From positions 53,403 to 117,402 of the forward strand of contig NZ_WHOB01000039.1 of the NCBI RefSeq assembly GCF_013141775.1: a DNA stretch of 64,000 nucleotides. Direction: 5' to 3'. Source of the DNA: Paenibacillus phytohabitans (GTDB taxonomy: Bacteria; Bacillota; Bacilli; Paenibacillales; Paenibacillaceae). Shown here piece after piece: positions 27,301 through 35,182 of the stretch. Made by a program: the position numbers and the translations under genes. The notes under the pieces were generated by a model. The model had not been told where the DNA came from. It was given only the letters and a program-made list of their open reading frames with translations, and made no database searches. Positions within the stretch are counted from its first letter, which is position 1, and every line of letters begins with the position of its first letter.

Positions 27301-28104
27301 ACCTCAAACGGAATCTTTACGCTTCGGCAAGTCGTTATGGACAGCCTGGGACTATACCGCGAGCTGTCGCAGAATATTACGGTTGTGAACCGGCTGCCGC
27401 AAGTCACCATCACATATCCAACGAGCACAAGCGCAGCTAATCCTACAATTGTTAGCACACTCACCCCTGTGATTCAGTGGGATTATCAGGATGAAGACGG
27501 CGATGTGCAGCAGCGCTTCAAAGTACGTATTATTAATCTGGCAAGCGGGGCAGTAAAGGCCCAGTCCGGTGAACAGGTATCCGGCGCTAAGCAGTGGAAG
27601 GTTCCTTCCGGCACGCTTGCTGAGAATGAGAAATATGCTGTGGAAGTTGAGGGGTATGACGGGTTCGGCTGGAGCAATGTGTCTCCGCGCAAATATATGA
27701 TGGTCAATCTGCTCAGCATTAAGGGGGCTGTCCAGCACACAGAGGAGTGGAACAGCAACCGTCAGGCTTACAATTTGAATAAAAGCGGGAATGCGGAGAG
27801 TCCGCGGGGGTATACTGTTTATTGGGCGGGCGAGAAATTCGTGCTGCAGGGCACGGCAACCGGATTGCCGGATACCGTTCAGGTTACAATGAGCGGAGGG
27901 TATTCAGCGCAGCTGAGTCCGACCGGAAGTGACAAGACCAAGTGGACAGGCGAATTGGCAGACCCGTCGTTTGAACAGCTGCCGGATGGTCCGGTTACGT
28001 TCACTTTTACCGCCACTAATGAATTCACCACCAAGGTCGATTCGGTTACGGTAACCATCCTGGGGGATTGGTCAGAATACTACCAGAGTCATCGCGTAAA
28101 ATAG
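24346..28104 (+). CDS. Giant secreted PKD-repeat protein 2 (locus 2)
   Basis: A 1252-aa exported protein with a signal peptide (about 1-35, ending VAAAGD). The N-terminal third (about 36-300) is W/Y/S-rich and partly A/T-rich at DNA level. PKD-like and related Ig-like modules follow from about residue 515: PPVALFTVEPNIVSYRKA, then NHPPAAAFYMPSEVYRDT, each with DPDxDxD-type turns. Later come two related modules with GWNYSDPENDPQEKYRLEF and QWDYQDEDGDVQQRFKVRI. No wall anchor or membrane helix is seen at the C-terminus. It starts 12 bp after PKD protein 1 with AGAAAGGAAAG upstream. Its role is probably at the surface; function unknown. Confidence 0.75.
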   Translation: MQKFNKALSIFMAAVLLLLTWPEAFPGKVQVAAAGDSNVINYIDIHIEAFSQTRKWEPAMGGIGDVSIEMPGLTLKNLRFDLTTRHLDYDIVPDGPIVMKSSNQYWYSDNSRARKLEIYTDLSSPSYSGMSQFAQWFVDEFPATSTVNTITFDPLTPPTTKWYQSWPSNIDIPTKVTVSVGVADYHYLYTLSNGWSNSTGRYFYDLPLIINSAPSLTVTTPSEQQLINEPGFSGMNIEGYVRDVDNNDVVVSAEIPNVFYKKVTIPQALYNKPFSIPIDVLADGIPPGRHTITVKVVDPYNFKDERTLNVNVSYRLRNKSFILINTPVDISTSYTDYEGDPKYQDRYRYDHDPNFFDNSMGMIGDSGLWRNSQYQSFPFSGVYTATFQARDNPKNDNLFDDYRLWSRDNLSSMTFHVHRKPIALFSAKLTGGWLQITDSSYDLDHIKAYNKGLMDWQWQYKKTESEMWMDGQPPAQLPISEQYDIRLRVRDVDGENGAGVWSDWCVRTVGSAGNLPPVALFTVEPNIVSYRKATTVTDKSFDPDNDPLDVYSWTVVKDGWQQVWSHWGGAATPPNIAAYGVGTYQLTLQVHDNRGLWSEPYSQTVQVMNHPPAAAFYMPSEVYRDTVIPLENLTPDPDEDGDGLSYGWNARINNSGYYYTSGNRSPVITVRDLIANYGISQQQAISDGWEMRLTASDGSLSSNATRLFTVKNHVPTAGINGPVVVYQYDNKTYYGVDTDEDSSDTSSLQYYWKVTSSDGTTTMYRTANINIDFPDTGAYTIEHWVVDQIGAKSNVAKLKIDVIENQAPAITLTAPAGTVTNPTVLDAELQGDPLIGWNYSDPENDPQEKYRLEFFAADGQLAKTVENTDSTGGLRQYKVPNPTFERFAIFSLYARAYSKGSWSEVSNEKAFIIDNPPHAGFTLMTDTGRNAAAVPIYRTDVLQITSTATDADIPKGDSIKHQYFLKPSSGTEGLASVQESFTKQFTSNGIFTLRQVVMDSLGLYRELSQNITVVNRLPQVTITYPTSTSAANPTIVSTLTPVIQWDYQDEDGDVQQRFKVRIINLASGAVKAQSGEQVSGAKQWKVPSGTLAENEKYAVEVEGYDGFGWSNVSPRKYMMVNLLSIKGAVQHTEEWNSNRQAYNLNKSGNAESPRGYTVYWAGEKFVLQGTATGLPDTVQVTMSGGYSAQLSPTGSDKTKWTGELADPSFEQLPDGPVTFTFTATNEFTTKVDSVTVTILGDWSEYYQSHRVK

Positions 28105-28185
28105 CGGAACTTAGTCACTGCGTTACCGGTATCTTGTTCTTATGTGTTCATATCACGCAGCATCCCACGGGCGGAGGGTGATCGT

Positions 28186-28830
28186 TCAGACGATCCCCTC
28201 AGTCCGTTCTTCGTTTAAGCGGAGCATTCGTGCGGCAACCGCCCCCGGAACGGGTGAACTGGTGGTATGTAAGCTGGACGTAAGGAGAGCCACACGATTA
28301 TTACGGCGCATATAATAGGAAAGTTTGCCGCTGAATATCTTGTGGGCACACAGGGACGAGGCGAAATCCTCCGGAGTTACGAAGCAGGAGGGCTTGGCCA
28401 CCGGATGCACGGCCGTTTCTTCAAATACAGAGGCTACAAATTGTGAGCAGAAAAAAGCATCCTCCCTGTCGATCCGGATATTCAGCAGCACACCCACCAG
28501 GCCGAGCAGATGATATTTATAGCGCTCCTGATTCTGCATCATACCTTGGACATGGTTGTACATGGTGTCATACTCTTCGGCACTGACTCTAAGCTGATAG
28601 ATGGCACAGTCTGCACTGCTGTAGAACGGATGGATAAAGTTCTCATGGATCAGTCCGGCGATAAACGGATTGTGCACTCTTTTTCTCCCGAAGCTGTAGA
28701 CCTCGCGCAGTTCACTGTCAAAGGCGATCGAAGCATGATTCAGCTCTGCTTTGGTGAACCATTTAATAATTCCGCTGAATGCCGTACCCGTTCCGGTAAG
28801 CACAACATAGATATCTCTATTTGCAGTCAT
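28186..28830 (-). CDS. YiiX/YycO-like permuted papain-fold protein
   Basis: A 214-aa protein resembling permuted NlpC/P60-type (YaeF/YiiX) cysteine peptidases or amidases. The likely catalytic histidine lies in AELNHASIAFD (about 26-36) and the cysteine in AFFCSQFVASVFEE (about 125-138); this His-before-Cys order marks the permuted type. No signal peptide, so it may act inside the cell. ATG start on the minus strand behind AGAAAGGGA. It converges on the PKD gene, and is not obviously part of locus 2. Confidence 0.7.
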   Translation of the reverse strand: MTANRDIYVVLTGTGTAFSGIIKWFTKAELNHASIAFDSELREVYSFGRKRVHNPFIAGLIHENFIHPFYSSADCAIYQLRVSAEEYDTMYNHVQGMMQNQERYKYHLLGLVGVLLNIRIDREDAFFCSQFVASVFEETAVHPVAKPSCFVTPEDFASSLCAHKIFSGKLSYYMRRNNRVALLTSSLHTTSSPVPGAVAARMLRLNEERTEGIV

Positions 28831-29148
28831 CTTCGAAATCCCTTTCTGCTGGAAGTAATGGATAATCCGGTAAAAAATATTGCTGAGGTACTTCCATCTT
28901 ACTGTATAAATCAGCTTTGTAAAACAAACTTTAGTCTTAGATAGAAACTAGACTTAAGGCTAAGTCCCTCCATCCGCGGCTTGCATCCTCCCAAACCCTC
29001 CTGAAACTCTGTAAAGCTGGCGGTAGAGTGCATAGACCCGGCAAAAGCCGCTAACTATAAGCTATAGCAAAAACAATTGGAAATGCTTCCACTTACGTGA
29101 TACAATAATAGTCAAAATGACATTCTTGATTTGAGGAGGATTATTTTA
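28831..29148. promoter_or_regulatory. Divergent intergenic region with tkt promoter candidate
   Basis: This 318-bp gap has no gene. On the plus strand TTGGAA (29077-29082) and TACAAT (29101-29106) are 18 bases apart and could be the -35 and -10 of tkt. A near-perfect inverted repeat (CTTTAGTCT at 28929-28937, AGACTTAAG at 28950-28958) lies nearer the papain-like gene and might bind a regulator. I see nothing else in it. Confidence 0.4.
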
Positions 29149-31200
29149 ATGACTGAACAAGCAAAAAAAGATCAAGCCATTCATAAAGAAGAAAACTCGA
29201 CGGTGGACAACCTGGCCATCACTACGATCCGTACACTTGCTATTGATGCGATTGAAAAAGCAAATTCCGGACATCCCGGCATGCCAATGGGTTCCGCACC
29301 TATGGGATACCAGTTGTTCGCCAAGACGATGAATCATAACCCGGATCACCCGACTTGGGTAAACCGTGACCGTTTTGTATTGTCCGCCGGACATGGCTCC
29401 ATGCTGCTCTACAGCCTGCTCCACCTGAGCGGCTATGATCTGCCGATGGAAGAATTGAAGCAGTTCCGCCAATGGGGCAGCTTGACACCGGGACATCCGG
29501 AGTTCGGCCACACTGCAGGTGTAGACGCGACAACCGGTCCGCTTGGACAAGGTATCGGTATGGCTGTAGGTATGGCGATGGCTGAAGCGCAGCTGGGTGC
29601 TACTTATAATAAAGACGAACATAATGTAATCGACCATTACACATATGCGATCTGTGGCGATGGCGACTTAATGGAAGGGATCTCTTCCGAGTCCGCTTCG
29701 CTTGCCGGCCATTTGAAGCTGGGCAAACTGATTGTAATGTATGATTCCAATGATATTTCCCTCGACGGCAAGCTGAACCTCGCGTTCTCCGAGAATGTGG
29801 CCAAACGTTTCGAAGCTTACGGCTGGCAGGTTCTGCGCGTAGAAGACGGCAACGATCTTCCTGCACTCGGTAAGGCTCTTGCCGAAGCTCAAGCAGACAG
29901 CAGCAAACCAACATTGATCGAAGTGAAGACCGTTATCGGCTACGGCAGCCCGAACAAACAAGGTAAAGGCGGCCATGGCGGAACTCACGGCTCCCCGCTG
30001 GGTGCTGATGAAGCGAAGCTTACGAAGGATTTCTACAAATGGGTATATGAAGAAGATTTCTTTGTACCGGACGAAGTGCGCGCCAGCTTTGCTGAAGTGA
30101 AGGCCAAAGGAATCGCGGCTAACAAAGCATGGGATGAGAAGTTTGCAGCCTACAAGAAAGCTTATCCTGAGCTTGCAGCACAGCTTGAGACTGCACTCAG
30201 CGGCGAGCTTCCTGAAGGCTGGGATGCCAATCTGCCATTCTACAAAGCAGAAGACAAAGCAGTGTCCACCCGTGTAGCTTCCGGTAATGCGCTGAACGGT
30301 TTGACTGCCGGTATCCCGCAGCTGGTTGGGGGTTCTGCTGACCTTGAGAGCTCGACAATGACTCACTTGAACGGTCTGTCCCAGTTCACTTCGGAATCTT
30401 ATGACGGCCGTAACATCTATTTCGGCGTCCGCGAATTCGGTATGGCTGCGGCCATGAACGGGATTGCACTGCACAGCGGGCTCAAAGTATTCGGCGGTAC
30501 GTTCTTCGTATTCACAGATTACCTGCGTCCGGCTGTCCGTCTGGCATCCATCATGAAGCTGCCGGTAACCTACGTGCTTACACATGACAGTATCGCTGTC
30601 GGTGAAGACGGTCCTACCCATGAGCCGATTGAACAGCTTGCGTCCCTGCGTATCATTCCAGGCCTTACCGTGCTTCGTCCGGCTGACGGCAACGAAACTT
30701 CGGCAGCTTGGGCTTATGCTATGGAGAACACAGCCAATCCGGTGGCGCTGGTGCTGACCCGTCAGAACCTGCCGATCCTGCCAGGAACTGTGGACGGCGT
30801 TCGCGATAACATCAAACGCGGCGGCTATGTAGTATCTGATTCCAAGCACGGTACCCCGCAGGCACAGATCATTGCTACAGGCTCTGAAGTACAGCTGGCT
30901 GTTAAGGCTCAGGCTGCTCTTGCCGAAGAAGGCATTGATGTCCGTGTAATCAGCTTGCCGAGCTGGGATCTGTTCGAGAAACAGGACAAGGCTTACCGTG
31001 ATTCCGTAATTCTGCCTGAAGTGAAAGCCCGTCTGGCGATTGAAATGGCGCAAACCTTCGGCTGGGAACGTTATACAGGCGATCAAGGCGACATTCTGGG
31101 TATCACTACCTTCGGCGCTTCCGCCCCTGGCGACACAGTAATCAGAGAGTATGGCTTCACCGTGGAAAATGTAGTCAGCCGCGTGAAAGCCCTGCTATAA
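29149..31200 (+). CDS. tkt: Transketolase
   Basis: A 683-aa thiamine-diphosphate enzyme of the pentose phosphate pathway that moves two-carbon units between sugar phosphates. The N-terminal TPP domain has [15 protein letters not shown] and the motif [18 protein letters not shown]; the central domain has [18 protein letters not shown] and [20 protein letters not shown]; a C-terminal transketolase domain follows. Length is usual with about 20 extra N-terminal residues. The ATG at 29149 is chosen; a TTG 18 bases upstream would place GAGGAGG inside the gene. The nucleoside phosphorylase gene follows 34 bp later, perhaps co-transcribed. Confidence 0.97.
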   Translation: MTEQAKKDQAIHKEENSTVDNLAITTIRTLAIDAIEKANSGHPGMPMGSAPMGYQLFAKTMNHNPDHPTWVNRDRFVLSAGHGSMLLYSLLHLSGYDLPMEELKQFRQWGSLTPGHPEFGHTAGVDATTGPLGQGIGMAVGMAMAEAQLGATYNKDEHNVIDHYTYAICGDGDLMEGISSESASLAGHLKLGKLIVMYDSNDISLDGKLNLAFSENVAKRFEAYGWQVLRVEDGNDLPALGKALAEAQADSSKPTLIEVKTVIGYGSPNKQGKGGHGGTHGSPLGADEAKLTKDFYKWVYEEDFFVPDEVRASFAEVKAKGIAANKAWDEKFAAYKKAYPELAAQLETALSGELPEGWDANLPFYKAEDKAVSTRVASGNALNGLTAGIPQLVGGSADLESSTMTHLNGLSQFTSESYDGRNIYFGVREFGMAAAMNGIALHSGLKVFGGTFFVFTDYLRPAVRLASIMKLPVTYVLTHDSIAVGEDGPTHEPIEQLASLRIIPGLTVLRPADGNETSAAWAYAMENTANPVALVLTRQNLPILPGTVDGVRDNIKRGGYVVSDSKHGTPQAQIIATGSEVQLAVKAQAALAEEGIDVRVISLPSWDLFEKQDKAYRDSVILPEVKARLAIEMAQTFGWERYTGDQGDILGITTFGASAPGDTVIREYGFTVENVVSRVKALL

Positions 31201-31234
31201 TAGACGGATTAACCATAAAGGGGAGAATAAGCAT

Positions 31235-31552
31235 ATGAGTCAGTTTACGGGCGCGACAATTCAAAAAGCAGCGAACATCTATTACGACGGAAAAGTTACC
31301 AGCCGTACAGTTACTTTAGAGGACGGTACTAAGGTGACACTCGGCATTATGCTGCCTGGAGTGTATGAATTCGGCACAGAAGGTCCAGAGACGATGGAAA
31401 TCCTCTCCGGCAATCTTAAAGTACTGCTTCCCGGTACTGACGTGTGGAAAGACATCGACGGAACAGAAACGTTCCATGTTCCCGGCAACTCCAAGTTTGC
31501 GCTGGAAGTCTTCGCATTAACTGATTATTGCTGTTCTTACCCGATTGTGTAA
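31235..31552 (+). CDS. ppnP: Pyrimidine/purine nucleoside phosphorylase
   Basis: A 105-aa single-domain cupin of the PpnP family (formerly DUF1255, E. coli YaiE). It splits nucleosides with phosphate to give a base and ribose 1-phosphate. Matching features are NIYYDGKVTSRTV, GIMLPGVYEFGTEGPETMEI and FHVPGNSKFALEV. Next to transketolase, its product ribose 1-phosphate could enter the pentose phosphate pool; that link is inference. ATG start behind AAAGGGGAGAA. A strong terminator follows. Confidence 0.92.
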   Translation: MSQFTGATIQKAANIYYDGKVTSRTVTLEDGTKVTLGIMLPGVYEFGTEGPETMEILSGNLKVLLPGTDVWKDIDGTETFHVPGNSKFALEVFALTDYCCSYPIV

Positions 31553-31569
31553 TTCAAAGCACTGAAATG

Positions 31570-31613
31570 AAGAAGTATTCCGGAGCCCTTGCTTCCGGGG
31601 TGCTTCTTTTTTT
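31570..31613 (+). terminator. Intrinsic terminator after tkt-ppnP
   Basis: AAGAAG...CCGGAGC pairs with GCTTCCGG...CTTCTT and is followed by a run of T (CTTCTTTTTTTATT). Typical Rho-independent terminator for the plus strand. Confidence 0.85.
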
Positions 31614-31742
31614 ATTCCACTATTCGACAAAAGAAGAATATATTTAATCCATTATTGACGAAATAGGTACATTCTCATATACTTCCACTATCAATTTGCC
31701 AACTGGCGCTTCTGCTAGTAAAAAGATAGAGGAGATGGGGAT

Positions 31743-33263
31743 GTGAGCAAGTCAGGCTTTTGCAAGGAAATACATAAGGTTGCGCTATTATTGTTCAGTT
31801 GTCTATTATCGCTACTGATATTTGTACCTTCAGGGACAATCTATGCAGCGGCAAATATAGTAAATCCCAATCAGGTCTATTCCTATACCCTTATGCAAAG
31901 GGATATTGAGAGATTAGTAACGGAATACCCCGACCTGGTATCATCCGAATCTTTGGGGAAGACCCCGTATGGACGTCAGCTGTGGGCTGTGAAGCTGGGG
32001 CGTGGAGATTCTGCGCTGTTTCTTAACGGTTCCCATCATGCCAGAGAATGGATGACCAGCAGTTTATTGATGAAAATGACCGACACTTACGCCCAGGCTT
32101 ATGATAATAATGAGACGATAGGCGGCTATAACGTACGCAGTTTACTGAATGAAGTCAGCATTTGGATCGTGCCGATGGTCAATCCGGATGGGGTTGCCTT
32201 GTCCCAGCAAGGGACGGCAGGACTGCCGGCTGATTTGGCCCAGATGCTGCGTAAGTATAACGGGAACAGCAGCAATTTTACCCGCTGGAAAGCAAATATG
32301 CAGGGAATTGACCTTAACCGCCAGTATCCGGCGAACTGGAACAGCATTAAGAATGCAGGTTCTTATCCATGGTATCAGAATTATAAGGGGAAGATGCCGG
32401 GGGAAGCTCCTGAAGTACAGATGATGATGAATTTCACGCAAAGGATTGATCCGGAAGTGACGATTTCTTATCACAGCTCGGGTGAGATCATATTTTGGCA
32501 CTTCAATACGCCCGGCAGCAATGTGAACCGTGACAAAGCCATGGCCAGATCGCTTGCCAATCTGACCGGATATTCTCTGGTCGCTCCTGAGAAGAATCCT
32601 TCGGGCGGCGGATATAAGGATTGGTTCATCCAGGAATACGGCCGTCCAGGATTCACGATTGAAATTGCAAGCTATGCGGGGGAGAGCAATGTTCCGTTAC
32701 AACAGTTCAGCGGCATCTGGTCTGAGAACAAGGTGGTTGGATTGTATTCTGCAGGACAGTCCTATTCCTTGTGGCTGAATAAGCAGAAGGCGGAGTATCT
32801 GCAGCAATCCATGAGCCTGCTGGCGGGCACGGAGCTTTATCCGAAGATAGGGGGTTCTGCCGGAGGGATCCCTCTGCAGCCGCAGCAGCTTCAAGTCATT
32901 GCCAGGAAGGGTGACTGGTATCAGGTTCAGGCAACGGAAGGACTGGGATGGATTCATCCGTCCCCCGGGAAGCTGGCCATCATCGAGGAGATTACGGCAA
33001 ATGCCGGATGGAGCGAACGTATACCTGCTTATCAGTATCCGGATGCATACTCGCCGAAAGTAACCTTGCTCGATCCGCAGACCGTCCCGGTATCGGGAAG
33101 ATGGGGGACCTGGCTGCTGGCTTTGACGCCGGGCGGGAACCTGTGGATTGACGGGCGTAAGGCAACGATTACCTGGCCTGAAGAGGAGATAGTGCAGGAT
33201 CCGGCAACAGGTGCCGGGATAACCGGAGAAGAACAGCCGGAGAGTGCTGCGGGTACTCTTTAA
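31743..33263 (+). CDS. Secreted M14 zinc carboxypeptidase
   Basis: A 506-aa exported metallopeptidase. Signal peptide at about 1-37 (ends YAAAN). The M14 domain (about 45-345) shows the zinc ligands in NGSHHAREWMT (His and Glu), the third ligand His in VTISYHSSGEIIFW, the substrate-binding DLNRQYPANW, and the catalytic Glu in GFTIEIASYAG. The C-terminal part (about 345-480) holds an SH3-like segment (QLQVIARKGDWYQVQATEGLGWIHP) and a further domain, perhaps for wall binding. It could trim peptides or cell-wall stem peptides. GTG start behind GAGGAGATGGGG. Confidence 0.88.
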   Translation: MSKSGFCKEIHKVALLLFSCLLSLLIFVPSGTIYAAANIVNPNQVYSYTLMQRDIERLVTEYPDLVSSESLGKTPYGRQLWAVKLGRGDSALFLNGSHHAREWMTSSLLMKMTDTYAQAYDNNETIGGYNVRSLLNEVSIWIVPMVNPDGVALSQQGTAGLPADLAQMLRKYNGNSSNFTRWKANMQGIDLNRQYPANWNSIKNAGSYPWYQNYKGKMPGEAPEVQMMMNFTQRIDPEVTISYHSSGEIIFWHFNTPGSNVNRDKAMARSLANLTGYSLVAPEKNPSGGGYKDWFIQEYGRPGFTIEIASYAGESNVPLQQFSGIWSENKVVGLYSAGQSYSLWLNKQKAEYLQQSMSLLAGTELYPKIGGSAGGIPLQPQQLQVIARKGDWYQVQATEGLGWIHPSPGKLAIIEEITANAGWSERIPAYQYPDAYSPKVTLLDPQTVPVSGRWGTWLLALTPGGNLWIDGRKATITWPEEEIVQDPATGAGITGEEQPESAAGTL

Positions 33264-33264
33264 A

Positions 33265-33286
33265 CAGTGATATGATCTTCACTGTG
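33265..33286 (+). terminator. Possible weak terminator after the M14 peptidase gene
   Basis: ACAGTGA and TCACTGT pair perfectly around an eight-base loop directly after the stop codon. The T-tract (GATATTT) is poor, so activity is uncertain. Confidence 0.35.
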
Positions 33287-33370
33287 ATATTTAGCCTTCC
33301 GGGTGGCTGCTGTTGTCGCAGAATTCTCTCGAACACCCGCTTATTGTGGCAGAGCTCAGGTGATTTTTTT

Positions 33371-33550
33371 GAAATCCTGCCCGGAATACAACATTTTCTT
33401 CATTAAATCAGCCCAAATCCAAAATTGTTGTAGAAAAGGCAGCAATTCACCTTCTCCACACGGTTTGGGCGGCGAATTCCTGTATTTCATACAACAATTC
33501 TCCCGCACATACAGGTATCGAGGAATCAGAGTTGCATAATGTACAACATT
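33371..33550 (-). repeat. Dispersed intergenic repeat, copy A (reverse orientation)
   Basis: Read on the minus strand this contains, in order, CAATGTTGTACATTATGCAA, then ATTGTTGTATGAAATACA, GCTGCCTTTTCTACAACAAT, and GAAAATGTTGTATTCCGGGC followed by AGGATT. The same order with near-identical blocks is found at 53311-53490 (copy B, plus strand) and 62602-62730 (copy C, plus strand). The TTGTTGTAT...ATACAA blocks are inverted repeats that can fold. No coding function is supported. Confidence 0.8.
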
Positions 33551-33631
33551 GATGTGTACAGCGCTACTAAGACTAGGAAGGCTGCATTCTGCAGGCAACG
33601 AATTAGCATTTATAATTGTGTATTTACATAA

Positions 33632-33657
33632 GCTCCGCTAATTAGCGGGGCATTTTG
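33632..33657 (+). terminator. Intrinsic terminator-like hairpin in intergenic DNA
   Basis: GCTCCGCTAATTAGCGGGGC folds into a stem around a palindromic core and is followed by ATTTTGG. No intact gene ends just before it on the plus strand, so it may be a relic of a lost gene. Confidence 0.45.
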
Positions 33658-33729
33658 GTGTGAAATAGGAAGCGTATATTCATATGTTAATGCTTGCCAT
33701 ATAACCGGAAATTTGTTACCATTATATAA

Positions 33730-33742
33730 GAACGTATGTTTG
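33730..33742. promoter_or_regulatory. LexA-like box upstream of the broken hydrolase
   Basis: GAACGTATGTTTG matches the Gram-positive LexA core GAAC-N4-GTTC at seven of eight fixed positions. It lies about 40 bases before the hydrolase remnant. Binding is not shown. Confidence 0.35.
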
Positions 33743-33782
33743 CAAATGGGTATGTACGGGTGTTCAGGGGAGTGGGATTTAT

Positions 33783-33929
33783 ATGCTGTACTCAGATAGT
33801 TACATAAGCTTCAACTATGAGGAAGCCGGGACGGGCAAGCCATTGCTGATCATTCACGGTAACGGTCCGGATCACCGGGTGATGGCAGCAGGTATGGAAC
33901 CTCTATTTCACGGCAGTGGTGGCAATTAA
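33783..33929 (+). pseudogene. Truncated alpha/beta hydrolase (N-terminal remnant)
   Basis: A 48-codon reading frame encoding NYEEAGTGKPLLIIHGNGPD and then VMAAGMEPLF. This is the N-terminal strand and oxyanion-loop HG motif of alpha/beta hydrolases, normally followed by some 200 more residues. Here the frame stops at TAA after HGSGGN. No continuation is seen downstream, where the terminator of the next gene lies. Probably a deletion remnant; GGGGAGTGGG precedes the ATG, so a short peptide might still be made. Confidence 0.6.
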
Positions 33930-33955
33930 CAAAATGTGTTGTATAGGACTGCAAC

Positions 33956-33986
33956 TAAAAGGCGCAGCCTAAATCCCGGCTGCGCC
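33956..33986 (-). terminator. Intrinsic terminator of the hydroxyacid dehydrogenase gene
   Basis: GGCGCAGCC (33961-33969) and GGCTGCGCC (33978-33986) pair around eight bases. On the minus strand the stem is followed by TTTTAG, so it serves the gene at 34017-34919. Confidence 0.7.
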
Positions 33987-34016
33987 TGCGGTAATTGTTA
34001 ATTGAATATAAGTTTA

Positions 34017-34919
34017 CTATTCCTGGTCAGCCTTGGCCCCGATCTTCTGGCCGATCCAGTCTTCGTAGGATTTCACCACAGCAGATAGGTCTTCGTCGCC
34101 GTAGCCGTGATTGAAGCCCGCCTGGAACATACTCTTGGCGACACCAAGCATAGGCGAAGGTACGCCGGTGGAATCGCTGAGCGAGGATGCCAGCTTGAGA
34201 TCCTTGAGCATCAGGGCAAGGGAGAACTGGTTGCTGAAATCATTATCAATAATCTTCTGTCCCTTCAGCTCAGCCTGCTTGCTGCCTGCCGATCCGTTCT
34301 TCACCAGCTCGAGGAACTTATCTGCGGGAACACCTGATTTCACGGCGATGGAGAAGCCTTCGGCGAGTGCGACATTATGAATGCCGACCATGGCATTGTG
34401 AGCGAGCTTGGCTACGGCACCGCTGCCGTTAGCACCCATATGCAGCAGCAGTCTGCCCATGGAGTCGAAGATATCACGGTGCTCTTCAATCACTGAGGCG
34501 CTGCCGCCAACCATGAAGACGAGGGTGCCTTCGATGGCCGCAGGTTTGCTGCCCGTTACCGGAGCATCAAGGAAGCTGCCGCCCCGTTCTTCCACGGCTG
34601 CGGCAATTTCCTTCGCGAGGCCGGGCGAGATGGTGCTGGAATCCACAACGGTGGTTCCCGGCTGAAGGGTAGCCAGAATACCGTTATCACCGTAGAATAC
34701 TTCCCGGATCGAATCATCATTGCTGATCATGGTGATAATAACATTCTTGCCTTCTGCCGCAGCTTGCGGAGATGCAGCAACCTTCGCGCCTTCCTGCTCC
34801 AGAGGTCTGCATTTCTCTGCTGTGCGGTTGTACACCGTAACCTCAAAGCCGCTGCGCAGCAGGTTAGACGCCATAGGCGCTCCCATCGTTCCGAGTCCGA
34901 TAAAGCCGATCTGTTTCAT
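34017..34919 (-). CDS. NAD(P)-dependent beta-hydroxyacid dehydrogenase (3-hydroxyisobutyrate dehydrogenase family)
   Basis: A 300-aa enzyme of the GarR/GlxR/MmsB/GLYR family. The Rossmann motif IGFIGLGTMGAPMASNL opens the protein; the family substrate motif SFLDAPVTGSKPAA lies at about 118-131 and the catalytic lysine in GAVAKLAHNAMVG at about 164-176. It oxidises or reduces a small hydroxyacid such as tartronate semialdehyde, 3-hydroxyisobutyrate or succinic semialdehyde; the substrate cannot be read from sequence. The internal ATG behind AAAGGTGG is preferred over one 10 codons upstream. It stands alone between its terminator and pgi. Confidence 0.9.
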   Translation of the reverse strand: MKQIGFIGLGTMGAPMASNLLRSGFEVTVYNRTAEKCRPLEQEGAKVAASPQAAAEGKNVIITMISNDDSIREVFYGDNGILATLQPGTTVVDSSTISPGLAKEIAAAVEERGGSFLDAPVTGSKPAAIEGTLVFMVGGSASVIEEHRDIFDSMGRLLLHMGANGSGAVAKLAHNAMVGIHNVALAEGFSIAVKSGVPADKFLELVKNGSAGSKQAELKGQKIIDNDFSNQFSLALMLKDLKLASSLSDSTGVPSPMLGVAKSMFQAGFNHGYGDEDLSAVVKSYEDWIGQKIGAKADQE

Positions 34920-35182
34920 TTCATTTCCACCTTTGCTCTTTGAGATCATAATATAGAAACTAAGTTTGTCTACATTCTATCAGAAGGTCCTGGCATGTTC
35001 CACAGAACAGGTTTCCGGTTCCGGCCAGTAAACGCTTCCATGGAATTTTCATAAACATGGTTCCAAAGCCGGGGATATGCCTTAAGACCTTGCCAGTCAA
35101 GGCAAATTAAAGTATCCTAGATAATAATGTTGCAACAAACGGTGTCAAATCTAAAGAGATAAACAGGAGGCTACCATTACCG

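Noticed and set aside
28174..28199. Terminator for the PKD operon
   Set aside because: GATCGT and ACGATC can pair, but there is no T-tract and the stem lies inside the end of the convergent gene.
29131..29148. TTG start for transketolase
   Set aside because: It would make the GAGGAGG ribosome site part of the coding sequence.
29668..31086. Long gene antisense to tkt
   Set aside because: Same cause as for pgi: a shadow of a biased, highly conserved gene.
33303..33598. Small genes on both strands over repeat copy A
   Set aside because: They lie wholly in repeat DNA shared with non-coding copies B and C.
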